Origin: Streptomyces sennicomposti
Lineage (GTDB): Bacteria > Actinomycetota > Actinomycetes > Streptomycetales > Streptomycetaceae
Direction: 5' to 3'
Assembly: GCF_019890635.1 (NCBI RefSeq)
Contig: NZ_JAIOAB010000007.1
Location: forward strand, 123,784 to 187,783
Length of the DNA stretch: 64,000 nt
The number at the start of each line of letters is the position of its first letter. Within the stretch, counting starts at the first letter, position 1. Under the pieces are notes generated by a model that had not been told where the DNA came from, made no database searches, and saw only the letters and a program-made list of their open reading frames with translations. The position numbers and the translations under genes were made by a program. Below, in pieces: positions 7,915-16,155 of the stretch.

Positions 7915-8823
7915 GTGAACACCACCAGCAGACGTACCGTCCTCGCCTCCGTCGCCGCCGTCGCCGCCGGCGTGCCCACCCTCAACGCCGTGATGGGCGG
8001 CGGCGCGACCCCGGCCGCGGCGGCCGACCAGTACGCGTCCAACACCGAGTTGTACACCCGCACCGCGGACCGGGAGGGCGTCGACTGGGTGCGCCGGTTC
8101 CGGATCGGCGCCCCGGCGCAGCTCACGGACAACGCGCGCGGCACCAGCACCCCCGTCGGCAGCACGGCCGTGATCGCGCCGCACGGCGGCGGGATCGAGG
8201 CGGGCACCAGCGAACTGTGCCTGGCCGTCGCCGGTTACATGCCCTTCGACACCAGCACCGATCCGGCGAGCGCGGCGCTGCCGGACCAACCGCAGCGCGA
8301 CTACTGGATGTTCGAAGCGCTGGCCAACTCGGCGGCGCAGCACGTCACTTCCACCCACTGCGACGACCCGGCCGCCCTCGCCGTGTGCACCGCCAACCTG
8401 TACGCCGTCTCCCTGCACGGGTTCGACGACACCGCCGTGAAGAAGATCAACATCGGCGGCGGGGACGCACGGCTCCGGCGCAATCTGCTGGCGGCCTTCA
8501 CCAAGTACGGTCTGACCTCCCCTGCGGCCAGGCCCGAGTGGAACGTCACCGTGGTGCTCGCGGGCGCCGACGATCCCATCAACGGCGACGACCCGGCCAA
8601 CATCGTCAACCGCACCCGGACCGGCGGCGGCGCGCAGCTGGAGCTGTCCACGGCGCTGCGCAAGGCGATGTTCGGCGACTTCTCCGGCGCGGCCGGGCGC
8701 AGGACGACGTTCGGCGTGCCGAGCGCCGACAGCCCCTACGCCGACCACTTCTGGAACGGCTTCGTCGGCGCCGTCCGGGAGGCGATCAGGAACCACGAAC
8801 TCGGTCTGGACGCCCCGCGGTAG
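7915..8823 (+). CDS. Tat-exported poly-gamma-glutamate hydrolase family protein
   Basis: 302 residues from GTG 7915. The N terminus NTTSRRTVLASVAAVAAG is a twin-arginine signal peptide, with cleavage probably near PAAAADQ. The mature part has VIAPHGGGIEAGTSELC, matching the metal-binding N-terminal motif of the phage-type gamma-polyglutamate hydrolase family (DUF867), and a later SLHGFDD. Family members are zinc-dependent and degrade poly-gamma-glutamate. The Tat signal suggests export of a folded, cofactor-loaded enzyme. A large inverted repeat follows the gene. The function call rests on these two His-containing motifs. Confidence 0.8.
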   Translation: MNTTSRRTVLASVAAVAAGVPTLNAVMGGGATPAAAADQYASNTELYTRTADREGVDWVRRFRIGAPAQLTDNARGTSTPVGSTAVIAPHGGGIEAGTSELCLAVAGYMPFDTSTDPASAALPDQPQRDYWMFEALANSAAQHVTSTHCDDPAALAVCTANLYAVSLHGFDDTAVKKINIGGGDARLRRNLLAAFTKYGLTSPAARPEWNVTVVLAGADDPINGDDPANIVNRTRTGGGAQLELSTALRKAMFGDFSGAAGRRTTFGVPSADSPYADHFWNGFVGAVREAIRNHELGLDAPR

Positions 8824-8834
8824 GGCTCGTCCAT

Positions 8835-8858
8835 CGCTCCGCCCCCACCGACGGAGCG
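8835..8858. terminator. Small hairpin after the PGA hydrolase gene
   Basis: CGCTCCG (8835-8841) pairs with CGGAGCG (8852-8858) around a 10-base loop, 11 bases after the stop codon. No T-run follows, which is usual for high-GC actinomycete terminators. Confidence 0.4.
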
Positions 8859-8882
8859 CGCGGGCGGCGGTGGCGCGGACGC

Positions 8883-8933
8883 ACCGGCTCGTGCTTCCGG
8901 ACCGCCGAGGTGAGGGTCCGGAAACGAGCCGGT
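8883..8933. terminator. Long bulged hairpin between two plus-strand genes
   Basis: The left arm 8883-8903 (core TTCCGGACC) pairs with the right arm 8915-8933 (core GGTCCGGAA) over 19 bases, with a two-base bulge and an 11-base loop. It lies 60 bases after the PGA hydrolase gene and 51 before the permease start, so it may be a terminator or a leader structure for the permease. Confidence 0.5.
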
Positions 8934-8983
8934 CACGACAGCGGGCCGTCCGGGGAAACAGGCGGTTTCTACCGTGACCGCCC

Positions 8984-10636
8984 ATGGACACGAAGCCACG
9001 ACTGTCGACGCCAGGCACCGCGAGGACCGCCGCCGACCAGGCGGTCAAGGAGACGCTGGAGGACTACACACTCCGTTTCGCGCCCCGCAGTTACCGCCGC
9101 TGGACCCCCATGGTCGTGGCCACCACCGCCCTCGGCGGCATCGCCTACATGGCCGACTTCTCCATCGGCGCGGGCATCGGCCTGACCCACGGCACCGGCA
9201 ACGCCCTGGTGGCGATCGCGGTGGCCGCCGTGGTCATCTTCGTCACCGGCATCCCGCTGGCGTACTACGGCGCCCGCTACAACCTGGATCTGGACCTGAT
9301 CACCCGCGGCTCCGGCTTCGGGTACTACGGTTCGGTGCTGACCAGCGTCATCTTCGCCAGCTTCACCTTCATCTTCTTCGCCCTGGAGGGCTCGATCATG
9401 GCGCAGGGCCTGAAACTCGGCCTGCATCTGCCGCTGTGGATCGGCTACTTGGTCTCCACCTTCATGGTGATCCCGCTGGTGGTCTACGGCATGAAGGCGC
9501 TCAGCCGGCTCCAGGTGTGGACCACGCCCGTCTGGCTCGTGCTGATGATCGCCCCGCTGGTGTACCTGATCGCCGAGGACCCCGGCAGCGTGGACCGCTT
9601 CCTCGCCTACGCGGGCACGGACGGCGACGGGATCAGCGCGGCCTCGGTGCTGCTCGGCGCGGGTGTGTGCCTGTCGCTGATCGCGCAGATCGGGGAGCAG
9701 ATCGACTATCTGCGCTTCATGCCGCCGAGGACCGACGCGAACAGGCGCACCTGGTGGACCGCCGTGCTGATGGCGGGGCCCGGCTGGGTGGTGCTCGGCG
9801 CGCTGAAGCAGGCCATCGGCGTCTTCCTCGCCGTCTACATCCTGGCGGAGGTCGGCCCGGCCGCCGCGACCGAGCCGATCCAGCAGTTCCGCGGCGCGTT
9901 CGACGCGATGATGCCGTCCTGGCTGGTCGTCCCGCTCGCCGTGGTGCTGGTGGTGATCAGCCAGATCAAGATCAACGTGACGAACGCCTACTCCGGTTCG
10001 CTGGCCTGGACGAACTCCTTCACCCGCGTCACCGGGCACTACCCCGGCCGTATGGTCTTCGTGCTGGTCAACCTGGGCTTCGCGCTGGCCCTGATGGAAG
10101 CCGACATGTTCAGCTTCCTCAACGACATCCTCGGCTTCTACTCGAACTGCGCGATCGCCTGGGTCGTCACCGTCGCCACCGACATCGGCGTCAACAAGTA
10201 CCTGCTCAAACTCTCCCCGCTCCAGCCGGAGTTCCGGCGCGGCATGCTGTACGCCGTCAACCCGGTCGGCGTCGTCTCCTTCGTGGCCGCCTCGGGTCTG
10301 TCGATCGCCACGTACTTCCACGCCTTCGGCGACACGCTCCAGCCGTACTCCCCCGTCGCCGCCGCCGTCCTCGCCTTCGTGCTCACGCCGCTGATGGCGG
10401 TCGTCACCAAGGGCAGGTACTACCTGCGGCGCGCCGACGACGGCATCGCGGAGCCGCTGCTCGACGCCGACGGCAATCCGAGCGCGGTCGTCCTCGACTG
10501 CCACGTGTGTCTCCAGCCGTACGAGCGCCCCGACCTGACGGCCTGCCGGACCCACGACGCCGTGGTCTGCTCCCTCTGCCTGAGCACCGACAAGATCGGC
10601 GACCACGTGCTGCCGGCGCAGTCGCCGGCGGCCTGA
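8984..10636 (+). CDS. NCS1-type purine/cytosine/allantoin-like permease with a Cys-rich C-terminal tail
   Basis: 550-residue integral membrane transporter of the nucleobase:cation symporter-1 type. About 12 hydrophobic helices run from TPMVVATTALGGIAYMADF to VAAAVLAFVLTPLMAVV. The N-terminal ETLEDYTLRFAPRSYRRW and the QIGEQIDYLRFMP segment fit the family, with the loop GSLAWTNSFTRVTG. After the last helix comes a roughly 70-residue cytoplasmic tail with Cys-x2-Cys (DCHVCLQPYE), Cys-x2-His (ACRTHDAVV) and Cys-x2-Cys (CSLCLS), a zinc-ribbon-like pattern unusual in NCS1 proteins. ATG 8984 has only a weak ribosome site. Substrate cannot be assigned. Confidence 0.85.
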   Translation: MDTKPRLSTPGTARTAADQAVKETLEDYTLRFAPRSYRRWTPMVVATTALGGIAYMADFSIGAGIGLTHGTGNALVAIAVAAVVIFVTGIPLAYYGARYNLDLDLITRGSGFGYYGSVLTSVIFASFTFIFFALEGSIMAQGLKLGLHLPLWIGYLVSTFMVIPLVVYGMKALSRLQVWTTPVWLVLMIAPLVYLIAEDPGSVDRFLAYAGTDGDGISAASVLLGAGVCLSLIAQIGEQIDYLRFMPPRTDANRRTWWTAVLMAGPGWVVLGALKQAIGVFLAVYILAEVGPAAATEPIQQFRGAFDAMMPSWLVVPLAVVLVVISQIKINVTNAYSGSLAWTNSFTRVTGHYPGRMVFVLVNLGFALALMEADMFSFLNDILGFYSNCAIAWVVTVATDIGVNKYLLKLSPLQPEFRRGMLYAVNPVGVVSFVAASGLSIATYFHAFGDTLQPYSPVAAAVLAFVLTPLMAVVTKGRYYLRRADDGIAEPLLDADGNPSAVVLDCHVCLQPYERPDLTACRTHDAVVCSLCLSTDKIGDHVLPAQSPAA

Positions 10637-10729
10637 GGCCCGACGGCCAGCGGTGACCGGGGGCACGCCCCGGCGCGCCCGGCGGAAGGTGGTGAACCGG
10701 CCCTCGGCACAGGCCGGCCGCCGCGTCCC

Positions 10730-11653
10730 TCAGTTCTCCGGGTTCTCCGGCGCCCACGGGCGCAGCTTCTCCGGGTTGCGGATCACCCAGATCCGGGTGA
10801 CGACGTCGTCGCGGACGTCGAAGGCGGCCACGGTGGCGACGGCGCCGTCCCGCAGGGCGACCAGGCCCGGCGTGCCGTTGACCGTGCGCTCCAGGAGTTC
10901 GAGTCCCGGCGCCCGGTCGGCGATGGCGGCCATGTACTGGGCGATGCGGGGGCCGCCCTCGACCGGGCGCAGGACGGTGCCGACCAGGCCGCCGCCGTCG
11001 GCGGTCATCACGGCGGCCGGGTCGAGGAGGCCGACGAGGGCCGCGATGTCCCGGGTCTGCCACGCCTCCTTGACGTGCCTCACCACGTCGGCCCGGCCTG
11101 CCTCCGGCGCCGGGGCGGGGCCGGGTGCGGCGGTCACCCGCCGCCGGGCCGAGGAGGCGAGCTGCTTGCAGGCGGCGGGCGTCCGGTCGAGGACGCCGGC
11201 GATCTCGGCGAACGGGTAGCGGAAGACGTCGTGCAGGACGAACGCCACGCGCTCGGCGGGCGTCATCGAGTCCAGGACGACGAGGAAGGCCATGGACACC
11301 GACTCGTCCAGGACGATCTGGTCGGCGGGGTCGCCGGGAGCGGCCGCGCCCGCGTGGTTCCACTCGGTGCGGTCGGGCAGCGGCTCGGGCAGCCAGGCTC
11401 CGACGTAGCGTTCCCGGCGGGCGCGCGCCGAGCCGAGCAGGTCCAGGCAGATGCGGCCGGTGACCGTGGTCAGCCAGGCGCCGGGGGACACGATCTCCTC
11501 GCGCCGGGCGTGCGACAGCCCGTACCAGCGCGCGTAGGCGTCCTGCACGGCGTCCTCGGCCTCGGTCACCGAACCGAGCAACCGGTAGGCGACGTTGATC
11601 AGTTGGCGTCGCTCGCCGTCGACCCCGTCCACGCCGGTCCCGACAGTCCCCAT
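10730..11653 (-). CDS. sigJ: ECF41-type RNA polymerase sigma factor (SigJ-like) with SnoaL-like C-terminal domain
   Basis: 307 residues. Region 2 (INVAYRLLGSVTEAEDAVQD) is followed by a linker with WLPEPL, then region 4 (MTPAERVAFVLHDVFRYPF, with the HTH in EIAGVLDRTPAACKQLASSA). A C-terminal SnoaL/NTF2-like domain ends in IRNPEKL. WLPEP and the NPDKL-like motif are marks of the ECF41 group, where the C-terminal domain controls sigma activity in place of an anti-sigma factor. ECF41 genes usually sit beside a COE-type oxidoreductase. None is here; instead a small membrane protein is divergent 99 bases away. ATG 11653 follows a run of G residues. Confidence 0.9.
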   Translation of the reverse strand: MGTVGTGVDGVDGERRQLINVAYRLLGSVTEAEDAVQDAYARWYGLSHARREEIVSPGAWLTTVTGRICLDLLGSARARRERYVGAWLPEPLPDRTEWNHAGAAAPGDPADQIVLDESVSMAFLVVLDSMTPAERVAFVLHDVFRYPFAEIAGVLDRTPAACKQLASSARRRVTAAPGPAPAPEAGRADVVRHVKEAWQTRDIAALVGLLDPAAVMTADGGGLVGTVLRPVEGGPRIAQYMAAIADRAPGLELLERTVNGTPGLVALRDGAVATVAAFDVRDDVVTRIWVIRNPEKLRPWAPENPEN

Positions 11654-11752
11654 GTGTACGGCCGCCCCCCCGCCTTACCTTTCGCGGGCCCGTTTCGTCG
11701 GACCGGTGAGACCTTATCGACACTGCCCGAGGGCGGAAAAGGGGACTGTGAC

Positions 11753-12136
11753 ATGGCCACTCAGGTGACGGCGGACACCCGGCTCGCGAACACGCGACGC
11801 CGCTTGTCGTTCCTGCGGATCGCGATCGCCCTGCAGACCCTGACCATCTTCTTCCAGGCGGTCTCCGCGGGGCTGCTGCTGACCGCGTCGTACGGGGAGA
11901 CGCTGCACAGTGTCGGGGCCCGGGTGATGTACGGGGCGTCGATGCTGTACGTGCTCGCGGCGGTGCTGGCGTGGAAGCCGGGCGGCGGCCCGTCCCGGCC
12001 CGTGTGGCACGCGTCGGGGTTCCTCGTCCTCGCCTCGGTCCAGGTCGTGCTGGGCATCGCGCACGTGCCGTCGGTCCATGTCCCGCTGGGCGTCCTGATG
12101 TTCGGCCTGAGCGTGCTGGCGCTGGCCCGGCGCTGA
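11753..12136 (+). CDS. Small four-helix integral membrane protein
   Basis: 127 residues from ATG 11753 with AAAAGGGGA upstream. Four hydrophobic helices are visible: SFLRIAIALQTLTIFFQAVS, VMYGASMLYVLAAVLAW, SGFLVLASVQVVLGIA and VPLGVLMFGLSVLAL. No catalytic motif. It is divergent from the ECF41 sigma gene and could be its target, since ECF41 regulons are usually limited to the neighbouring gene. The stop codon lies within a hairpin at 12129-12159. Confidence 0.8.
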   Translation: MATQVTADTRLANTRRRLSFLRIAIALQTLTIFFQAVSAGLLLTASYGETLHSVGARVMYGASMLYVLAAVLAWKPGGGPSRPVWHASGFLVLASVQVVLGIAHVPSVHVPLGVLMFGLSVLALARR

Positions 12137-12159
12137 GCTGCGGTACGGGGCTCAGCGCC
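12129..12159. terminator. Hairpin at the end of the membrane protein gene
   Basis: GGCGCTGAG (12129-12137) pairs with CTCAGCGCC (12151-12159), a 9-base stem that includes the TGA stop. It separates the gene from the convergent DUF6817-VOC gene and may terminate both directions. Confidence 0.5.
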
Positions 12160-12212
12160 GCCGGCCGGCCGGGCGGCGCGCACCGGCGGCGCGGGCCGCC
12201 GTACCGCGCCGG

Positions 12213-13193
12213 TCAGCCGTCGGTGTCGGGGTAGGTGCTGATCTCCACGAGGTTGCCGTCGGGGTCGCGCAGATAGGTGCTCAGGAAGGGGCCCCGGGCG
12301 CCGGTGCGCGGCACCGGGCCCTCCTCCGGGGTGATGCCGCAGGCCGCGAGGTGGGCCAGGACCTGTGTCTGCGGGGTGTCGGTGACCAGGCACAGGTCGG
12401 CGCTGCCGGGGGTGGGGCGGGCTGCGTGCGGGAGGAGTTCGCGGCCGGCGGCGTGCAGGTTGATCTTGCTGGGGCCGAACGCCAGGGCGCGGCGGCCGTC
12501 GCCGAACGTCACCGGTTCCATGCCGAGGACGCGCCGGTAGAAGTCGACGGTCCGCTCGATGTCCGCGACGGTCAGCACCAGATGGTCGATGCCCGTGACC
12601 CGCAGCCCCGGCGCGGCCTCCGCCCCGGCGTACGGTCCGAGCTGCCGGGTGCAGGCGGCCCACGCGTCGGCGGAGAGCAGGTCGCGGGAGCGGGCGAAGA
12701 GGCCGTACAGGGCGGCGCCGTGGCGCGCGGCCAGGTCCTCGTTGTGCGCGAGGACGTCCAGTTCGTTGGCGGCGGTGATCTCCACGAAGGCGCGCAGCTC
12801 GGCGTCGGAGGGGGTGTGCTCGCCGGCGGTGAGGCGGTCGCGGAAGACCACCGGCCGGTCCCCGCCGAGCAGCGGGTACACGGCGTCCCGGTCGCAGCTC
12901 CCGTAGAGGTGGACCAGTGCCTCGGCGCGCTCGCCGATGAGGGCGGCCAGCGTGGCGCGTTCGGTCGTCGCGAGCAGGGACTCGTCGAACCCGTCGGTGC
13001 CGTAGGCGGCGTGGCACAGTCCGGCCGCCTGGACGTCGGGGTCGGCGCCCCACTCGGCCAACTGCCGTGCCACGCGGGAGAGATGGGCCAGCAGGGTGCC
13101 GCCGGGGTGGGGCATGCGGTCGGCGCCGCGGTCGCGCAGGAAGTCCTCGACGTGGGTCCAGGGGGACACGGGTTCGCTCGGGCTCGTCGTCAC
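12213..13193 (-). CDS. Fusion of DUF6817-like (HD-like) domain and VOC/glyoxalase domain
   Basis: 326 residues, apparently starting with GTG at 13193 without a clear ribosome site. Residues 1 to about 195 resemble the HD-like DUF6817 domain: PHPGGTLLAHLSRVARQLAE, then GLCHAAYGTDGF, and later NELDVLAHNED. From about 200 a VOC fold begins: VTGIDHLVLTVADIERTVDF with a metal-ligand His, and DPDGNLVEIS with the paired Glu. VOC proteins include glyoxalases, extradiol dioxygenases and antibiotic-binding proteins. The fusion suggests two linked steps on one substrate, but the reaction is unknown. Confidence 0.8.
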   Translation of the reverse strand: MTTSPSEPVSPWTHVEDFLRDRGADRMPHPGGTLLAHLSRVARQLAEWGADPDVQAAGLCHAAYGTDGFDESLLATTERATLAALIGERAEALVHLYGSCDRDAVYPLLGGDRPVVFRDRLTAGEHTPSDAELRAFVEITAANELDVLAHNEDLAARHGAALYGLFARSRDLLSADAWAACTRQLGPYAGAEAAPGLRVTGIDHLVLTVADIERTVDFYRRVLGMEPVTFGDGRRALAFGPSKINLHAAGRELLPHAARPTPGSADLCLVTDTPQTQVLAHLAACGITPEEGPVPRTGARGPFLSTYLRDPDGNLVEISTYPDTDG

Positions 13194-13289
13194 GTCACGA
13201 AGTCATAGCCGTGACGTGACGACCGGAGCAACCCATTTCCGGTGACGCCCCCGCCCTGCTCCCCTTGAGGGAAGGCGAGTTGAGCAGGG

Positions 13290-13712
13290 TCAGGGGGCGT
13301 CGGTCCCGACCGCCCGGAAGCGCTGGGCGACGACGAGGGTGTCGTCGCCGACGTCCGGCGTGCGCCCCAGGAACTCGCTCACGCCCGCGCTCCGGAAGAA
13401 CTCCTCGTGGGCCGCCTGCCACGCCGCGGCGTCGCGGTAGCCGCGTCCCTCGGCGCGGGCGAAGTCGTCGTCGATGTCCTTCATGGGGACGACCCGTACG
13501 TCGACGAGTTCGATCGTGACGGCCGGGCTCCCCTCGGAATCGAGCACCGCGAACCGCTGTCCGGCCGTCGGCACGGCCTCCCCGGCGTGCTCGTAGATCT
13601 CCAACAGCCCGGTGAGCGCGGTCTTCTGGCCGTTCTGGATCGCCGCGACACCGCGGTCGCGTTCCGGACCGGGAAAGGCGAGTTCGAGCGTCGGCAGATC
13701 GTCGTGTCCCAT
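13290..13712 (-). CDS. ASCH domain protein
   Basis: 140 residues. The ELAFPGPERD start, QNGQKTALTGLL and GQRFAVLDSEGSPAVTIELV strands, VVPMKDIDDDFARAEGRGY and the helix WQAAHEEFF fit the ASCH family, a PUA-like beta-barrel fold thought to bind RNA or modified bases. Length is normal for the family. It lies between the DUF6817-VOC gene (same strand, 96 bases away) and the divergent GNAT gene. The ATG at 13712 is the only good start. Confidence 0.82.
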   Translation of the reverse strand: MGHDDLPTLELAFPGPERDRGVAAIQNGQKTALTGLLEIYEHAGEAVPTAGQRFAVLDSEGSPAVTIELVDVRVVPMKDIDDDFARAEGRGYRDAAAWQAAHEEFFRSAGVSEFLGRTPDVGDDTLVVAQRFRAVGTDAP

Positions 13713-13861
13713 CGGGCGAGCCTACGAAGCCGGAGCGCGCCGATCAAGGGATGCCCGGCGACGAGATCCACGGTGAACTGCCGTCGGCAGGCGGCCGGTT
13801 GCGGGTGCGGGTAGGGCCGTCGGCGTCCAACCACCGTCGGGCTGGCGCGTATGGTCGGGCG

Positions 13862-14452
13862 ATGGAGAAGATCGCTGTACGGCTGGAGGCGGGGGCCACG
13901 GCGTCCGCGCCCGCTCTCGTCCTGCGTCCCTGGCGGCCGGCGGACGCCGCCGGGCTGGTCGAGCTGTACCGGGACGACGCGCTGCGCCGATGGACGAGTG
14001 CGGCCGTGGACGACGAGGCGGGCGCGGCCCGGTGGGTGCGGGACCAGCAGCGCGGCTGGGAGGCGGGAGACCGTTACGCGTTCGCCGTGATCGAGTCCCA
14101 AGGCGCGGGCGGTGCGGGCAGGTTGGCGGGGCACGTGGTCCTCAGGTACGTCGCGCCGGGCGCCGGCTCCGCCGAGGTCGGCTACTGGACGGCGGCGCAC
14201 GCGCGCGGCCGGGGAGTGGCGCCCCGGGCCCTGGGGGCCCTCACCGACTGGGCCTTCACCGCCTTCCCCTCCGGAGAACTGACGCGCCTCGAACTCGTGC
14301 ATCAGGTGGACAACACGGCGTCGTGCCGCGTCGCGGAGAAGTGCCGGTACGCCCTGACCACGCTCCTGCCCGCCGCGCCGCCCGACCACCCCCTCGCCGG
14401 GCACGTCCACGTACGGGAGCGCGGCGGGGGCCGTACCGGTCCGGTCCGTTGA
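13862..14452 (+). CDS. GNAT family N-acetyltransferase
   Basis: 196 residues from ATG 13862. The N terminus LVLRPWRPADAAGLVELYRD, the acetyl-CoA-binding segment WTAAHARGRGVAPRALGALT (motif A, Arg-Gly-Arg-Gly-Val-Ala) and LELVHQVDNTASCRVAEKC define a RimJ/RimL-type GNAT fold. Such proteins acetylate amines of peptides, ribosomal proteins or small molecules; the substrate here is unknown. The frame is open from 13751 but the extra part is not protein-like. Confidence 0.87.
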   Translation: MEKIAVRLEAGATASAPALVLRPWRPADAAGLVELYRDDALRRWTSAAVDDEAGAARWVRDQQRGWEAGDRYAFAVIESQGAGGAGRLAGHVVLRYVAPGAGSAEVGYWTAAHARGRGVAPRALGALTDWAFTAFPSGELTRLELVHQVDNTASCRVAEKCRYALTTLLPAAPPDHPLAGHVHVRERGGGRTGPVR

Positions 14453-14576
14453 CGCACTAAGGGGACTTCGGCTTCCGGGCGGGCGACGTGCCGTCGGTCG
14501 GCTGCCCGTTCGCCGCGGGCGGGGGCGTGCCGTCGCCGTCTTGGACTCGGGCCCCGTCGGCGCGTACGGTCCCGTC

Positions 14577-14849
14577 ATGAACAGGCGACTGCAGAAGACC
14601 GTGGGGTTCGTCGGCGCCGGTGTCGTCACCGCCGCGCTGGTGAAGGAGTTGCGCAAGCCGTCCGGGGACCGCACCTGGACGGGAACCGTCCTGGGGCTCC
14701 CGTACGACTTCCGGCCGCCCACTCCGGGGAAGATCCTCCGCGAGTTCTGGGATCCGGACAACGACGCCCTCCTCACACCGCACGCGTTCGGGGTCGGCTA
14801 CGGCGTGAATCTGGCGCGGGTGGTGCGCGGGCTGCGCCGTACTCCCTGA
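14577..14849 (+). CDS. DUF5808-like small protein
   Basis: 90 residues from ATG 14577. The N terminus QKTVGFVGAGVVTAALVKEL is a hydrophobic helix and could be a membrane anchor. The rest includes LPYDFRPPTPGKILREFWDP and PHAFGVGYGVNLARVV, resembling the DUF5808 motif of a Trp-x-Pro-Asp core followed by a Gly-x-Gly-x-x-x-Asn segment. Function unknown. ATG 14541 upstream is less likely. Confidence 0.7.
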   Translation: MNRRLQKTVGFVGAGVVTAALVKELRKPSGDRTWTGTVLGLPYDFRPPTPGKILREFWDPDNDALLTPHAFGVGYGVNLARVVRGLRRTP

Positions 14850-14938
14850 CCGGGGACCGGGCGGACTCCCCGCCCGTGGAACACGGGTGGGCCGGGACGG
14901 TCCCGGAGGTCCGTCCCGGCCGGGGCCGGCGGGGTCGG

Positions 14939-15568
14939 TCAGCGCAGCCAGGTGTGGTCGCGGACGACGGGCAGGCGTGCCCACCAGCGGCCCAGGCCCC
15001 AGGTGGCGCCCGCGCCGACCGCCGCCACCGCGACCAGCGCCACCGCGTAGATCACGTGGTAGTCGGCGAACGGGTTGGACGACATGCTCGGCGAACCGTC
15101 CGCGAGATGCTTGGCCGGCGGCCACTCCGCCAGCCACATCAACGCCATCATCGCCGTCCCCGCCACCGCAGCCGGCCGCAGCGCCACACCCGCCGTCACC
15201 GCCGCACCGATCCCGGCCAGACCGAGCATGAACAGCCAGTCCGCCCACGCGGCGCCGGCCCACGCGTGGAACGTCGACTGAAGCGGCCCCGCCGCCACCG
15301 AGCTGAGGAACCCCTTCGTCGGCGACCCGCCGTCGATCCAGCCCTTCCCCGACGCCGTCGCATACCCGAGACCGAACACCTTGTCCAGGAACGCCCACAG
15401 GAAGACGAACCCGGTCAGAATCCGCAGGACCGCCAAGACACGGGCCGAGACGGTGTGCGCGTCCAGTTCCGAGGCGGCGGCGGTGGTCGCGGGGCCGGTC
15501 CCGTCGGCGCGGAACGAGAAGCGGAGGATCGGGCTGCGCTGGGAGTGCTCGTGCACGGCCATGGCCAT
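14939..15568 (-). CDS. DoxX/DoxD-like integral membrane protein
   Basis: 209 residues from ATG 15568, preceded by AGAAGGGACC. Helix 1 reads VLAVLRILTGFVFLWAFLDK, followed by GLGYATASGKGWIDGGSPTK and KGFLSSVAAGP. Further helices are WLFMLGLAGIGAAVTAGVAL, AVAGTAMMALMWLAEWPP and the C-terminal DYHVIYAVALVAVAAVGAGA. This order fits DoxX/thiosulfate:quinone oxidoreductase large-subunit-like proteins, which are quinone-linked membrane proteins. No DoxA partner is adjacent. ATG 15583 is an alternative start. Confidence 0.75.
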   Translation of the reverse strand: MAMAVHEHSQRSPILRFSFRADGTGPATTAAASELDAHTVSARVLAVLRILTGFVFLWAFLDKVFGLGYATASGKGWIDGGSPTKGFLSSVAAGPLQSTFHAWAGAAWADWLFMLGLAGIGAAVTAGVALRPAAVAGTAMMALMWLAEWPPAKHLADGSPSMSSNPFADYHVIYAVALVAVAAVGAGATWGLGRWWARLPVVRDHTWLR

Positions 15569-15690
15569 GGTCCCTTCTGGCATGTCCAGGATCGTTTCCT
15601 CGACACCCTCACTCTCCCGCCCCGCACCGCCCGGCGCCGGATGCCGAAGGGCACTGCCGAGGGGGCCCAACGTCCCTGTCTCGAGGGCCG

Positions 15691-15921
15691 GTTCGCGGGA
15701 CCGGCGGTGCGGTCGGTGACGCTCGGCTCCGGACCGCCTGTCGGCTCTCCGGCCGGGCCGAGGACGATGCGTGGTCGTCGGGCGGCGTCTCCTTCACCCC
15801 GGCCGGCCGGGACGGGCTGTCCCCGGGGCAGGTCCGCTACGACAGCGTCTCGCAGGACGGCGGCGCATCCGCCGTCACCGTGTCCATGGCGGGGTTCGGG
15901 ACCGGGGCCTGTCACGGCGTG
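15691..15921 (+). pseudogene. Possible 3' remnant of a degraded gene
   Basis: The plus-strand frame ending at the TGA at 15919-15921 reads AEDDAWSSGGVSFTPAGRDG, then SPGQVRYDSVSQDGG and VTVSMAGFGTGACHGV. Third codon positions are over 90% G or C and the composition is protein-like, but no usable start codon precedes it and the frame upstream dissolves into low complexity. This suggests the tail of a lost gene. I cannot name the family. The rest of the gene-free stretch 15569-16155 shows only an AT-richer patch with TGCACGTTGCACG near 15950. Confidence 0.3.
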
Positions 15922-16155
15922 TGACACCAGGGCACCGACTTCTTGCACGTTGCACGTTCAATAATGCAGCTGATGCAGCACCGAAAAGGGCCCCTCTCCG
16001 ACACGGTGCTTTCCGGCGCCTCCCCCGCCCGCGCCGTTTGCGGACTCGGCGGCCGCGCTGTGCGATGGTGACCGTCACCGGTGTGAGCCAGGTGGTGTGG
16101 CAATCGATCAGGGCACTCGCGCCGGTGAGGTCGGCGGGCGGAAGGAACGAGTGCG

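Noticed and set aside
11746..11752. TGTCACA on the minus strand before the ECF41 gene, resembling an ECF41 -35 element
   Set aside because: No CGTC element occurs at the expected spacing, and the sequence overlaps the start of the divergent membrane-protein gene.
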